From assembly GCA_022822785.1 (NCBI GenBank), contig JAJEAL010000140.1, positions 1-64,000 on the forward strand: DNA of 64,000 nt. Reading direction: 5' to 3'. The notes beneath the pieces were generated by a model. That model saw only the letters and a program-made list of their open reading frames with translations, had not been told where the DNA came from and made no database searches. The position numbers and the translations under genes were made by a program. Positions 26,206 through 34,685 of the stretch are shown one piece after another. The DNA comes from Candidatus Poribacteria bacterium. GTDB lineage: Bacteria; Poribacteria; WGA-4E; PCPOR2b. Numbering within the stretch: position 1 is the first letter of the stretch; every line of letters starts with the position of its first letter.

Positions 26206-26859
26206 TTATTCCTCCTGTTTAGGTCTCCACGTTGTCTGTTTTGCTTCGTTATAATCGGCGTAGAATCCAATCCCTGCGCCGTCAGATTTATTGTGGACGC
26301 TTAATTCATTGGTATGCGTGTAGGCGTTGAATTCAAAAGCCACTTTCCCATTTTCGTCATAGATTTCCATAGAATTCGCTACCGCTGCATTGTAGCTGCT
26401 TAACGCAATCGCCGTTTTCTCATTTTGGTCATAGATGGATATACCATTTCTTCTGAAACCACTGCTGTCTAACTTAATCGCCTCTTTCCCATTTGGGCGA
26501 TTGATGGATATAACATTGTGTGTCCCAAAGCTGTTTAACTCAATCATCCCGAAACTAATCCTATTTGGATTATAGATGGATATACCATTTCCATAATCCG
26601 CACTTTTTAACCAAATCGCCGTTTTCTCATTTTGGTCATAGATGGATATACCATTTCCTAACTTGTCGTTACTGTCTAACTCAATGGCCCTTTTTCCATT
26701 TTTGTCAACGACTGTCAGTTTTCGGCAAGTAATTTCATTGAAAAGACCGTTGCTTTGTGCTTCGATGGGTGGCGTAAAAAAGGTGCTGCCTACACCCATG
26801 CCGATAAGCATAATCAGTGCGCCTAACGCCATGTATCCTAACTTCTGTTTGTGATTCAT
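26206..26859 (-). CDS. Membrane-anchored short-repeat protein, copy 2
   Basis: 217 residues from ATG 26859, which has AAGGAGAAG upstream. Anchor YMALGALIMLIGMGVGSTFF (about 7-26), then LFNEITCRKLTVVDKNGKRA. Six regular units follow of the type GISIYDQNEKTAIWLKS, period 22-25 residues. The ending GAGIGFYADYNEAKQTTWRP is nearly the same as in copy 1, and the internal units are more regular. Both copies share the anchor, ITCR motif and C-terminus while the middle units differ. Function unknown; the strand-turn period suggests a beta-sheet stack outside the membrane. Confidence 0.72.
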   Translation of the reverse strand: MNHKQKLGYMALGALIMLIGMGVGSTFFTPPIEAQSNGLFNEITCRKLTVVDKNGKRAIELDSNDKLGNGISIYDQNEKTAIWLKSADYGNGISIYNPNRISFGMIELNSFGTHNVISINRPNGKEAIKLDSSGFRRNGISIYDQNEKTAIALSSYNAAVANSMEIYDENGKVAFEFNAYTHTNELSVHNKSDGAGIGFYADYNEAKQTTWRPKQEE

Positions 26860-26961
26860 AACCTTCTCCTTTTTACCCCCCAAGATACTGACCGATTGAC
26901 TGGGGATGTCGTAAATCGGCGTTTAATTTTGTGTAAATGTGTTTACCGAAACTTATAATAA

Positions 26962-27064
26962 TGCACGTTCATTAGTTCGTCGATGAATCGGTTCATCGAA
27001 CTACTGAACCCTACACATTGCGCTCCTCCCCAATAAGATCGAGATTCAAAACTGGAGCGCAGAG
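26962..27064. repeat. Intergenic repeats between island genes
   Basis: Contains the hairpin TAGTTCG...CGAACTA around GATGAATCGGTTCATC (about 26975-27005), related to the element at 16927. A split hairpin follows: CGCTCC (27021-27026) and GGAGCG (27054-27059), with a degenerate CCCGAT-type repeat (CCCAATAAGATCGAGATTCA) between the arms. The same nested layout is seen at 55808-55845. Confidence 0.6.
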
Positions 27065-27104
27065 ATTGATCTTATCACCGCACTAACTCAGTTGGGATGT
27101 ACCT

Positions 27105-28216
27105 CTAGTCATCTTCGGGTGGAGGATTCACATAAGCAGGATTCTCAAGTTCATCGACTTGGCCCCCAAACTTTTTATTCGTATAATCCACTTGCTGGAT
27201 TTTCCAGCCCTCTTGGCGATCCTTGACCATTAATGCGACTAGCTTACCGTTGACCGCCCATTTATAACTGCCGCGCAGACTAGCTTTTCTGCCGGTTGCA
27301 TTGATCGCGACACTCTCGATTTCAACTGTCATTTTTCCCTCGCGCAGGCGAAAAATACCTTCCCACGCTTTTTTGATCGCTTTCCAACCGAGGTGTTTTT
27401 CAAACGCTCCTGCCCAAAATCCCAAGCAACAAAGACATCTTCGCTTTCGCTTCGCAACCAGTAAGCCATAAATTGGTTGGCATCTTTTGTTCCAATGGCC
27501 TCAGCATGTAGGGTAAAAGCCTCAATAATCGCCTCTTCTTCCGCCGGATAATCAACATCAATTTGTAGGACATCGCCACCGCCAGCTCCGCTCGGTGGCG
27601 GCGGTGGTGGACAGTTATCATAAAACAAGTTCTCTCTTCCACCAGCCCACATAAGGATTATATTGCCCCTGCATGACCGACCGGTTATCACAACTTTTGT
27701 GTCTAATACAGTATGTTCACTCGCCCCTTCAACACTCAATCCTTGGGGTGGTTTATTGAAGTAAACCTCTAAAAGCCGATCGTTCATTACATCACTCGTT
27801 GTCCGGACAACCTGCACCGGCGCATCATATGCTACTGTAAGCCTGCTTGGCGACCCAACATTGTAAGGCGCATCTCCACTTCCATGCCATAGCTCAATCC
27901 AAAGCGTTACGGTGGTGTCGTTCTGACCGAGAGAAATATCCGTTCCGACAACACTCCGCCCTGCCCGCATCTCAATGCTCTCATTAATCCTCCGATCGCC
28001 GTCCCGTGTTCCTTCCACGCGAACCTCAATGTCATAGGGCACGAGTTCTTGCGCTTCGATGCGGAAAAACAATCTTCCGTCCTCTAATTTTGTTTTCTTG
28101 ATGCTGACGATAGGCGCACCGGGATATAAGACCTTGTTTTGTTCAGGAGCTAAACTCCTTTCTCCTTCGCTGCATCCCATCAGTAACACCAACAACCCAA
28201 CCAGCAACAGCCTCAT
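27105..28216 (-). pseudogene. Lipoprotein with C-terminal NTF2-like domain, frameshifted
   Basis: From ATG 28216 (SD GGGAGG) the product starts with a lipoprotein signal (LLVGLLVLLMGC, lipobox cysteine at about 14). A beta-rich region and a proline-glycine linker (about 210-222) follow. The NTF2/SnoaL-like domain begins EAIIEAFTLHAEAIGTKDAN. Near 27415-27425 (TTTTGGG run) the frame must shift by one base to continue FWAGAFEKHLGWKAIKKAWE and VEIESVAINATGR, reaching a stop at 27105. One missing base would explain it: a real mutation or a sequencing error. Confidence 0.75.
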
Positions 28217-28240
28217 CTGAATCACCTCCCTTTCTTATAC

Positions 28241-28414
28241 CTATACCGAGCCACCGCGCCCCGCTCCGTTTCTGTGACCCGTGCATAATGCCCCGGCATC
28301 TGTGGGCTGAGATTGAGCAACCACCCCGACAGGCGCAAACAACCCCGCGCCCATCGTCACCAACGCCCCGACACAACCGCCTATCACCGCTATCAATACG
28401 TCTTTCCTTTTCAT
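28241..28414 (-). CDS. Small membrane-anchor ORF (57 residues)
   Basis: Starts at ATG 28414 after a GGGGG stretch. MKRKDVLIAVIGGCVGALVT runs into a hydrophobic helix ending in a VVAQSQ cleavage-like site, then about 20 polar residues to TAG at 28241-28243. It resembles the anchor part of the repeat proteins at 21426 and 26206 without the repeat units, so it may be a truncated member. It is 24 bases upstream of the lipoprotein and probably cotranscribed. Confidence 0.5.
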   Translation of the reverse strand: MKRKDVLIAVIGGCVGALVTMGAGLFAPVGVVAQSQPTDAGALCTGHRNGAGRGGSV

Positions 28415-28540
28415 TGTAAAACCCCCTTTAATGTTGTGTAACTGTCATTACCGAAACTTATAATAACGCAAGTTGCTCGACAACGTGCAGGTCAAGTTTT
28501 CATGCCCGATATCCATTAGAAATAACCAAATGTATGACAC

Positions 28541-28612
28541 ACATGTCGCCCCGCTGGTGCTTGGGGGTATTGGTTTATCGATGTGCTATAAACATGTCGC
28601 CCCGCTGGTGCT
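28541..28612. repeat. Direct repeat, 21 bases, two copies
   Basis: ACATGTCGCCCCGCTGGTGC plus T occurs at 28541-28561 and 28592-28612, 51 bases apart. A partial third copy (CATGTCCCG followed by CCCCGATAAGATTGGGATTC) lies at about 28656-28690. These are variants of the ACATTGCGCTCCGCTGGAGC family at 49279-49433. No gene is seen in the 290 bases between the small ORF and mgtE. Confidence 0.65.
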
Positions 28613-28704
28613 AAATACGACGCTGTTAGGTACTTGGGTAAATACTCATCGCGCATCATGTCCCGCCCCGATAAGATTGGGATTCAGAACAACTGGATCG
28701 AAAG

Positions 28705-30093
28705 TCAGAAAAGAAAGATGCGGGCGATTATGAAGTAGAACAGGATACCGAATACATCAATCGAGGTGGTAACAAAGGGACCGGTGGCAATGGCGGGATC
28801 AATCCGAAATCGCTTAAAGAGCATCGGGATGATTGTGCCAACTGTGGCGGCGATAATCATATTGACGCAAATTGCCAACGAGACGACAACCGGAAACCAG
28901 ACATACTTGGGTGCAAGCTCATCGGGTACACTCCAGTTGGCAAAGCGGGTTACAATAAGAACAAAAATACCGAGCAAGACGCCGTAGGCGACACCGAGAT
29001 TCGCACCGGTTGCAAACTCCCGCCACAATACCTTCCACCCTTCTTTCAGGTCTACCTCTCCGGTGGCAAGCCCACGCACAATGATCGTTGAGGATTGTGT
29101 GCCGATGTTCCCGCCCATCCCCATGATAATGGGGATAAAAAACGCCAACGCCGTAATCTTTTCCAACGGTTCCTCGAACTGCCCGATCATATAGACAGCA
29201 ATTAATCCGCCGACAAAGCTGGCGAGCAACCACGGGAGGCGCGCACGGGTGTTTCTGAACACCGATTTGGAGGCGATATCGACGTCCCCCGTCCCAGCCA
29301 TCTTCAGGACATCTTCCGTGTTTTCGTCGCGGATGACATCGACCACGTCATCAATGGTAACGATACCGACCAGCGCCGCCGTATCATCGAGCACAGGCAC
29401 CGCCAACAGATCGTATCGTGCGACGACCTGCGCGACCTCCTCTTGGGGTGTGTGGGTATAAACGGTGTAGACCCGCGTCGTCATCAAATCCTTCAACGGG
29501 GTATCGGATTTCGTTGCGACAAGCTGTCTGAGAGAGATTACCCCTTTGAGCCGATTCTCGTCATCGACGACGTAGACGTAGAAAACCATCTCGACATCAA
29601 CCATTTCGCGGATACGTTCAACAGTCGCTGCTGCAGTTGTTTCTTCCGAGGCAGCAAAGAAGTGCGGGGTCATGATATAGCCCGCAGTCTTCTCCTCATA
29701 CTGCAGCAGCTGCTCAAGATTTTCGGACGCCTTGCCCTTGATCAGTTTGAGCAGCTCCTCCTGTTGCGCTTCCGGGAGGTTTGCCAACATAGCACTCACA
29801 TCATCCGCGGGCATGGTATGGAGAATATCTGCGAGGACGGGTGCTTCTGTCGTTTCGATAAAGAGATCTCGCTCCTCGCTATTCAGTTCGTTCAGCACTT
29901 CGCCCATACACCCCTCTTGGATCAACAGGTCAAAAAGGATAATCTGCTCTTCGGGGCGTAAACGGGGGAACCAAGGCGCGATGTCAGCCGAATGGGTCTT
30001 AGCAATCACATTTTTCAGATTCGGAATCGCCTTACGCTTTATCAGTTTTATAACCATTGAGATGAGAATTTCGTCTCGGTCTCGTGTATTCAT
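28705..30093 (-). CDS. mgtE: Magnesium transporter MgtE
   Basis: 462 residues, the standard MgtE architecture. An N-terminal superhelical domain (about 15-140, with NLPEAQQEELLKL) is followed by two CBS domains (about 145-265, YIMTPHF and DLLAVPVLDD) that sense Mg2+. A five-helix membrane channel domain follows from about 290, containing FFIPIIMGMGGNIGTQSST. Inner-membrane Mg2+ channel. The end sequence VTTSIDVFGILFYF is typical of the last helix. Confidence 0.95.
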   Translation of the reverse strand: MNTRDRDEILISMVIKLIKRKAIPNLKNVIAKTHSADIAPWFPRLRPEEQIILFDLLIQEGCMGEVLNELNSEERDLFIETTEAPVLADILHTMPADDVSAMLANLPEAQQEELLKLIKGKASENLEQLLQYEEKTAGYIMTPHFFAASEETTAAATVERIREMVDVEMVFYVYVVDDENRLKGVISLRQLVATKSDTPLKDLMTTRVYTVYTHTPQEEVAQVVARYDLLAVPVLDDTAALVGIVTIDDVVDVIRDENTEDVLKMAGTGDVDIASKSVFRNTRARLPWLLASFVGGLIAVYMIGQFEEPLEKITALAFFIPIIMGMGGNIGTQSSTIIVRGLATGEVDLKEGWKVLWREFATGANLGVAYGVLLGIFVLIVTRFANWSVPDELAPKYVWFPVVVSLAICVNMIIAATVGTIIPMLFKRFRIDPAIATGPFVTTSIDVFGILFYFIIARIFLF

Positions 30094-30130
30094 GATTTGC
30101 GTAGCTTTGCTGCCATACTTTTCGCCATAT

Positions 30131-30238
30131 TATGGTAGATTTTAGAATTACTTAGACACTGCCAATCGGCGCAGTTGGAAACAGCACCTACCGTACACGG
30201 GGAGCGAAAGTGTCTATTGATTTTTATAATTCACCATA
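30131..30238. mobile_element. MITE, type I (108 bases), overlapping a gene end
   Basis: Left end TATGGTAGATTTTAGAATTA; right end, read as reverse complement, TATGGTGAATTATAAAAATC; both arms continue into AGACACT (AGACACT on the left, AGTGTCT on the right). The interior carries a CACCTACCGT arm. Same family as 17811 and 57330. The right end overlaps the 3' end of the nuclease gene at 30224. Confidence 0.7.
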
Positions 30239-31054
30239 ATTGCCGAGATCTGCAATCTCCTCTGGAGAAAGCCCTGTGACCTCAGCAATGAGGGCCACAG
30301 CCACACCTTGTGCCAACATAGAACGCGCTATCTCTATTTCTCGTGCCTTGCGTCCTTGCTCAAGTCCACCTTCAAAAGACTCGCGGAAGGCCCGTTCCAC
30401 AACGGCTTCGTCCTTAATGCGCGCCAACTCCTGTGGCGTGACGTTATCTCTTTTAATTTCTTCAATAACCTGTTGAAAGACGGGAGGGCTATACTGGGTC
30501 TCATCCACCTGCTCATCCAACGAGTCATCAATCAGCTCCAGCCATGCCGTGACGCTTTGGGGCGTCCTCTCATTTCGGATACGGGGATTTAAGAAGACGA
30601 GCTTGTGCGGATAAATGCCCAACGGCTGGTTATATTCATTGAATGCCTCCATCTGACTCGTGGCAACGCTGAACCGAACACCGGGATCATTACGCGGGCG
30701 CGTCGCACCTGTCACAACAACTACCGTATAAACCGCCTTGGGGAAGCGGTAGTCCTGATGACTTTTGATCTGTTGCGTGATGCCCATTAGGTGATAGTAC
30801 ATAAACCGATCAAAGAAATCGACCTCTTGAACGTGTTGAATCTCAACAATGATTCGATTTTCAAGGTCCTCAGCAAATAGGTCATACTCAATATCAACAT
30901 AGCCAAACTGCTCTGGATAGCGGTACGCCTGAATGACTGTATCCACCTGAATAGAAATGCCCAAAACGTCATGAACAAACTGCCGAAACACATTAGGCTG
31001 GCTAAAAGCCTTCTTAAAAATAACGTCGAATCTTAACGAGGCAACATCAACCAT
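30224..31054 (-). CDS. Rpn/PD-(D/E)XK transposase-type nuclease
   Basis: 276 residues from ATG 31054 (GGGAGG nine bases upstream). Member of the recombination-promoting nuclease/putative transposase family (PDDEXK_2). It opens VDVASLRFDVIFKKAF. The nuclease core has D58 in IEYDLF and E71/Q73 in IIVEIQH. The C-terminus has a helical region ending with a helix-turn-helix-like MLAQGVAVALIAEVTGLSPE. The last residues (YGEL) and stop codon are encoded inside a MITE end, so the natural C-terminus has been altered. Such genes are often mobile. Confidence 0.85.
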   Translation of the reverse strand: MVDVASLRFDVIFKKAFSQPNVFRQFVHDVLGISIQVDTVIQAYRYPEQFGYVDIEYDLFAEDLENRIIVEIQHVQEVDFFDRFMYYHLMGITQQIKSHQDYRFPKAVYTVVVVTGATRPRNDPGVRFSVATSQMEAFNEYNQPLGIYPHKLVFLNPRIRNERTPQSVTAWLELIDDSLDEQVDETQYSPPVFQQVIEEIKRDNVTPQELARIKDEAVVERAFRESFEGGLEQGRKAREIEIARSMLAQGVAVALIAEVTGLSPEEIADLGNYGEL

Positions 31055-31103
31055 GTTTAACACCTCCCTTTAGTTTGATTCTATGCGTCCTTTAGGTTAA
31101 GAT

Positions 31104-32183
31104 TTACAGCGTTTTCGCACGCTGTCGCAGAAAATGATCGACCAATACTAACGCGGTCATCGCCTCGACAATGGCAGGCGCACGGGGCAGAACGCACGGA
31201 TCATGTCGTCCATGCGCCGATAGCGTGACAGCCTCCCCGTGGAGGTCCACCGTTTCCTGTTTCTTGCGGATGGTAGCTGTCGGCTTGAAAGCGATCTGAA
31301 AAACGATGTTTTCACCGTTTGAGATGCCGCCTTGCGTCCCGCCGGAATTGTTCGTCCGCGTACGGATGCGCCCGTCGTCGTTGTAGAAGGGGTCATTGTG
31401 CTGCGAGCCGGTGCCGCTTACACCACCAAACCCGGAACCGATCTGGAAACCCATCGTCGCCGGCAGAGACATCATCGCTTTTGCCAAATCTGCCTTGAGC
31501 TTGTCGAACACCGGCTCACCGAGTCCAACAGGAACATTCCGCGATACCGATTCGATGATTCCACCGAGGGAGTCACCATCCCGTCGCGCTTGATCGATAC
31601 ATTCCGCCATCTTCTCACTGGCTCTAGGGTCCGGACATCGGACGAGGCTGGACTCAATTTCGTCAAGCGTTACACTGTCCGAATCAACCTCTGCTCCGAT
31701 TGTGTGAACCTGCTTGACGTAAGCGAGGGTCTCCGCTCCACACTGTTCGCGTAAAATCTGCTTTGCGATGGCGCCTGCGGCTACGCGTCCGATTGTCTCA
31801 CGGGCACTCGCTCTGCCGCCGCCTTGCCAGTTACGGAGACCGAACTTTTGCTGGTAAGTAAAATCGGCGTGAGATGGGCGGTACACATCCTTGAGGTGTT
31901 CGTAGGCGGAGGGTTTCGCGTCCTTGTTCCACACCAGCATTGAGATTGGCGATCCAAGCGATTCACCCTCGAAAACGCCGGACAGAATCTCGACCCGATC
32001 CTCCTCCTGACGCGAGGTTGTGAGATGGCTCTGCCCCGGTCGCCGTCGATCCAGCTCCGCTTGAATGGTATTGATGTCAATTTTGAGTTGTGGCGGACAT
32101 CCGTCGATCACGACGCCGATTGCGCCGCCGTGCGACTCGCCCCATGTTGTAATCCGAAAGAGATGACCAAAGGTATTTCCCAT
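31104..32183 (-). CDS. aroC: Chorismate synthase
   Basis: Last step of the shikimate pathway: EPSP to chorismate, using reduced FMN. 359 residues from the canonical [19 protein letters not shown] start at 32183. Signatures [35 protein letters not shown] and [20 protein letters not shown] are present, as is the [12 protein letters not shown] segment near 255. It is divergent from the M50-like gene. No other aromatic pathway genes are in the window. Confidence 0.96.
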   Translation of the reverse strand: MGNTFGHLFRITTWGESHGGAIGVVIDGCPPQLKIDINTIQAELDRRRPGQSHLTTSRQEEDRVEILSGVFEGESLGSPISMLVWNKDAKPSAYEHLKDVYRPSHADFTYQQKFGLRNWQGGGRASARETIGRVAAGAIAKQILREQCGAETLAYVKQVHTIGAEVDSDSVTLDEIESSLVRCPDPRASEKMAECIDQARRDGDSLGGIIESVSRNVPVGLGEPVFDKLKADLAKAMMSLPATMGFQIGSGFGGVSGTGSQHNDPFYNDDGRIRTRTNNSGGTQGGISNGENIVFQIAFKPTATIRKKQETVDLHGEAVTLSAHGRHDPCVLPRAPAIVEAMTALVLVDHFLRQRAKTL

Positions 32184-32271
32184 GCTGCTACTCTCCAATT
32201 CAGTTTCGCATCGTCTCTCAATACAAGCGTGTTAGAACTTATTCTCTGATGAAGTTAAGGTTCAAAACAGC

Positions 32272-32301
32272 TTGACAAATCCGCGGTACATCCATTACTC
32301 T
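32272..32301 (+). promoter_or_regulatory. Sigma-70-type promoter of the M50-like gene
   Basis: TTGACA at 32272 and TACTCT at 32296, spacing 18, in the divergent region between aroC and the M50-like gene, about 95 bases before its ATG. The shape matches other promoters noted in this window. Confidence 0.5.
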
Positions 32302-32396
32302 AAACCCCATCTACAGCTTGCCGGTATCAATGCGAATGCTTGGCAAATATAGCATATCCGCCCCCGAATATCAACCAAAAGTTAGTGAAAGCAGGT

Positions 32397-33095
32397 ATGA
32401 TCAAAAAATTCTTCAAACGGTTGGACATCCGCTTGATTGGTATTTTCATCGTCATCGCGTTACTGTGGAATACACCGGTTGTTTATCCACTCAAGATTTT
32501 TGTCGTTTTTATGCACGAAGTCAGTCACGGCTTGGCAGCGATCGCAACAGGCGGCAGTATCAAAGAGATTCAGATTGTCCAACAAGAAGGTGGGCACGCG
32601 ATTACGCTAGGCGGTTCACGTTTCTGGACACTTACCGCAGGCTATCTTGGAAGCCTATTGTGGGGCGGACTGATTCTTATTCTCGCGGCACGGACGCATC
32701 TCGGCAAATTGATTAGTGCTGTTATCGGCATAGGTATGATCCTTATTTCAGCCTTCTATCTACGAAACACGTTTGGTTTTCTATTCGGAGTTGGGTTTGG
32801 CGGAGCACTAATCCTTGTAGGTAGATTCCTGCCGGAGTCGATTAATGAGTGGCTGCTCCGCATAATCGGTTTGACCAGCTGCCTTTATGCCATTCTCGAC
32901 ATCAAGAGTGATGTTTTAGATCGTTCCCACCTTCAATCCGATGCCCGTATGCTGCACGAAGAGGTGACGCCGTACATCCCGACTATTGTGTGGGGGGTAC
33001 TCTGGATGATAATTGCAATAGTGGTGACCCTATGGGTCCTTTATATTGCCGGCAAAGGTAACAGACAACAGGTTGTATTGGACAATGGAGATTGA
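32397..33095 (+). CDS. M50B-like membrane metalloprotease
   Basis: 232 residues from ATG 32397; an upstream in-frame start at 32340 is possible but the extension looks non-coding. Six or so hydrophobic segments. The zinc motif HEVSH is at residues 40-44 at the end of a membrane helix, as in M50B-type site-2 protease relatives. ATGGSIKEI follows, like the SpoIVFB-type fold. Expected to cleave or bind within the membrane; substrate unknown. It precedes the TrmH-family gene by three bases. Confidence 0.82.
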   Translation: MIKKFFKRLDIRLIGIFIVIALLWNTPVVYPLKIFVVFMHEVSHGLAAIATGGSIKEIQIVQQEGGHAITLGGSRFWTLTAGYLGSLLWGGLILILAARTHLGKLISAVIGIGMILISAFYLRNTFGFLFGVGFGGALILVGRFLPESINEWLLRIIGLTSCLYAILDIKSDVLDRSHLQSDARMLHEEVTPYIPTIVWGVLWMIIAIVVTLWVLYIAGKGNRQQVVLDNGD

Positions 33096-33098
33096 ATT

Positions 33099-33611
33099 TT
33101 GAAACAGTTACGTGGCAAACCGCTCAAGGATTTTCTCAAGAAGGCATCGCGTCCCAATCGAGAACTCATCTTTATATTGCAGGATGTCGAAGATCCGGTC
33201 AACGTCGGATCGGCGTTTCGGATTGCGGATGCAGCCGGGGTGCGCCGAGTCATTCTGACAGGCATCAGCGCACGTCCACCGCACCCGTTGATTCGGAAGG
33301 TCGGCCGGGGCAGGGATCGGCGGGCGAAATGGAGCTATACGGAACAGGCAGCGGATGCAATTTTGGATCTGAAAGCAGAGGGATATGTTAGTTGTGCACT
33401 AGAGATTACCGCAGCATCCGTGTTGTACACCGAAGCCGAATACCCGGATAAGCTCTGTCTAATCGTTGGACATGAAGACCACGGCGTGACGAAGCGGACC
33501 CTTGCTGTCTGTGACATGACAATCTATATTCCGATGTATGGCAAGGGCGCTTCGATGAACGTGCATGTATCGTTGGGAATTGCTGCATACCATATCTTGC
33601 ACAGCCGTTAA
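33099..33611 (+). CDS. TrmH/SpoU-family RNA 2'-O-methyltransferase
   Basis: 170 residues, SPOUT knotted fold. FILQDVEDPVNVGSAFRIAD carries the catalytic asparagine and arginine. LCLIVGHEDHGVT and SMNVHVSLGIAAYHIL are the AdoMet-binding knot motifs. Methylates a tRNA or rRNA ribose; target unknown. The start is TTG, three bases after the M50-like stop; both genes probably share one mRNA. Confidence 0.92.
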   Translation: MKQLRGKPLKDFLKKASRPNRELIFILQDVEDPVNVGSAFRIADAAGVRRVILTGISARPPHPLIRKVGRGRDRRAKWSYTEQAADAILDLKAEGYVSCALEITAASVLYTEAEYPDKLCLIVGHEDHGVTKRTLAVCDMTIYIPMYGKGASMNVHVSLGIAAYHILHSR

Positions 33612-33622
33612 GGAGGAAAACG

Positions 33623-34642
33623 ATGAAACTAAAAGTTGGTGTTGTGGGGCTAGGGCGCGGACGTGTATACCTAGACCGCTTCTCAGAGCAGGCACGAGCG
33701 GAGGTGGTTGCGGTGTGCGATATGGATAGATCTCGGTTAGCGGCGGCTGACTGTCCGACCGATGCGTCTAGATATACACATTATGAAGAATTCCTGAAAC
33801 ATGATCTGGATATAGCGGTTATCTGCACGGAGATGCCGCAACACGCTGAACACACAATCGCCGCATTGGAAGACGGGAAGCACGTCCTCTGTGAAGTGCC
33901 GGCAGCGTACACACTCTCAGAGTGTGAGGCGATTGTCCACGCTGTCAAAAAGACCGGATTGAAATATATGCTCGCCGAAAACTGCTGCTATAGCGATATG
34001 CACCAAGCATGGAAAGCGCAGATTGATGCCGGCGAGCTCGGCAAGATTATCTACGCAGAAGCCGAGTATATCCACGACTGCCGCGGCCTGATGCGGCGTG
34101 AGGATGGGACGTTGACATGGCGTGCCAAGATGCCGCCAATTCAATACTGCACACATAGCCTCGGACCGCTACTTTTTTTAATGGGGGACCGGTGCGTAGC
34201 AGCGACCGGACTAAATACCGGTTCTAACATCGCACCCGACCTCGGCGCAATCGACCTTGAGGTTGGACTGTTTCAGATGGAGAGCGGGGCGGTTGTCAAG
34301 ATTTTGTGCGGTTTCTCGATTGAGCGTCACCCGGCATTCCACTGGTATGTGATCTACGGCACAAATGGTGCGTTAGAAAGCAAACGTCAGTATAAGGAAA
34401 GGGATAGTGGATACTTCCGAGGGATAGTCCCCGACCGAGAGATGACACCCTTTACGAGTGATGACAGTGGGCACGGAATCGCCGAGAGCAGAATCGTTGA
34501 CGGATTCGTTGAATCTATCCTGAACGATACAAAACCACCAATTGATGTTTACGAATCGATGGATTACACTGCACCGGGGATTTGTGCACACCTCTCCGCT
34601 GAAAGGGAGGGCGCGGTTGTGCCGGTGCCGGATTATCGGTGA
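33623..34642 (+). CDS. Gfo/Idh/MocA-family oxidoreductase
   Basis: 339 residues. N-terminal Rossmann fold (VGVVGLGRGRVYLDRF), the HVLCEVPAA motif in place of the usual EKP near residue 92, and a C-terminal alpha/beta domain with the YCTHSLGPLLFL histidine. NAD(P)-dependent sugar or inositol oxidoreductase; substrate unknown. AAGGAGG just before the ATG. Follows the TrmH-family gene by 11 bases. Confidence 0.87.
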   Translation: MKLKVGVVGLGRGRVYLDRFSEQARAEVVAVCDMDRSRLAAADCPTDASRYTHYEEFLKHDLDIAVICTEMPQHAEHTIAALEDGKHVLCEVPAAYTLSECEAIVHAVKKTGLKYMLAENCCYSDMHQAWKAQIDAGELGKIIYAEAEYIHDCRGLMRREDGTLTWRAKMPPIQYCTHSLGPLLFLMGDRCVAATGLNTGSNIAPDLGAIDLEVGLFQMESGAVVKILCGFSIERHPAFHWYVIYGTNGALESKRQYKERDSGYFRGIVPDREMTPFTSDDSGHGIAESRIVDGFVESILNDTKPPIDVYESMDYTAPGICAHLSAEREGAVVPVPDYR

Positions 34643-34685
34643 ACCGGTTGTGGAATGCAGATGTGTGTTCCCTGCTAAAATTGTT

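Noticed and set aside
28143-28376. 77-codon minus-strand frame rich in Gly, Arg and Cys
   Set aside because: It is a shifted reading of the small anchor ORF (28241-28414) and of the lipoprotein start, both of which have ribosome sites and signal-type sequences.
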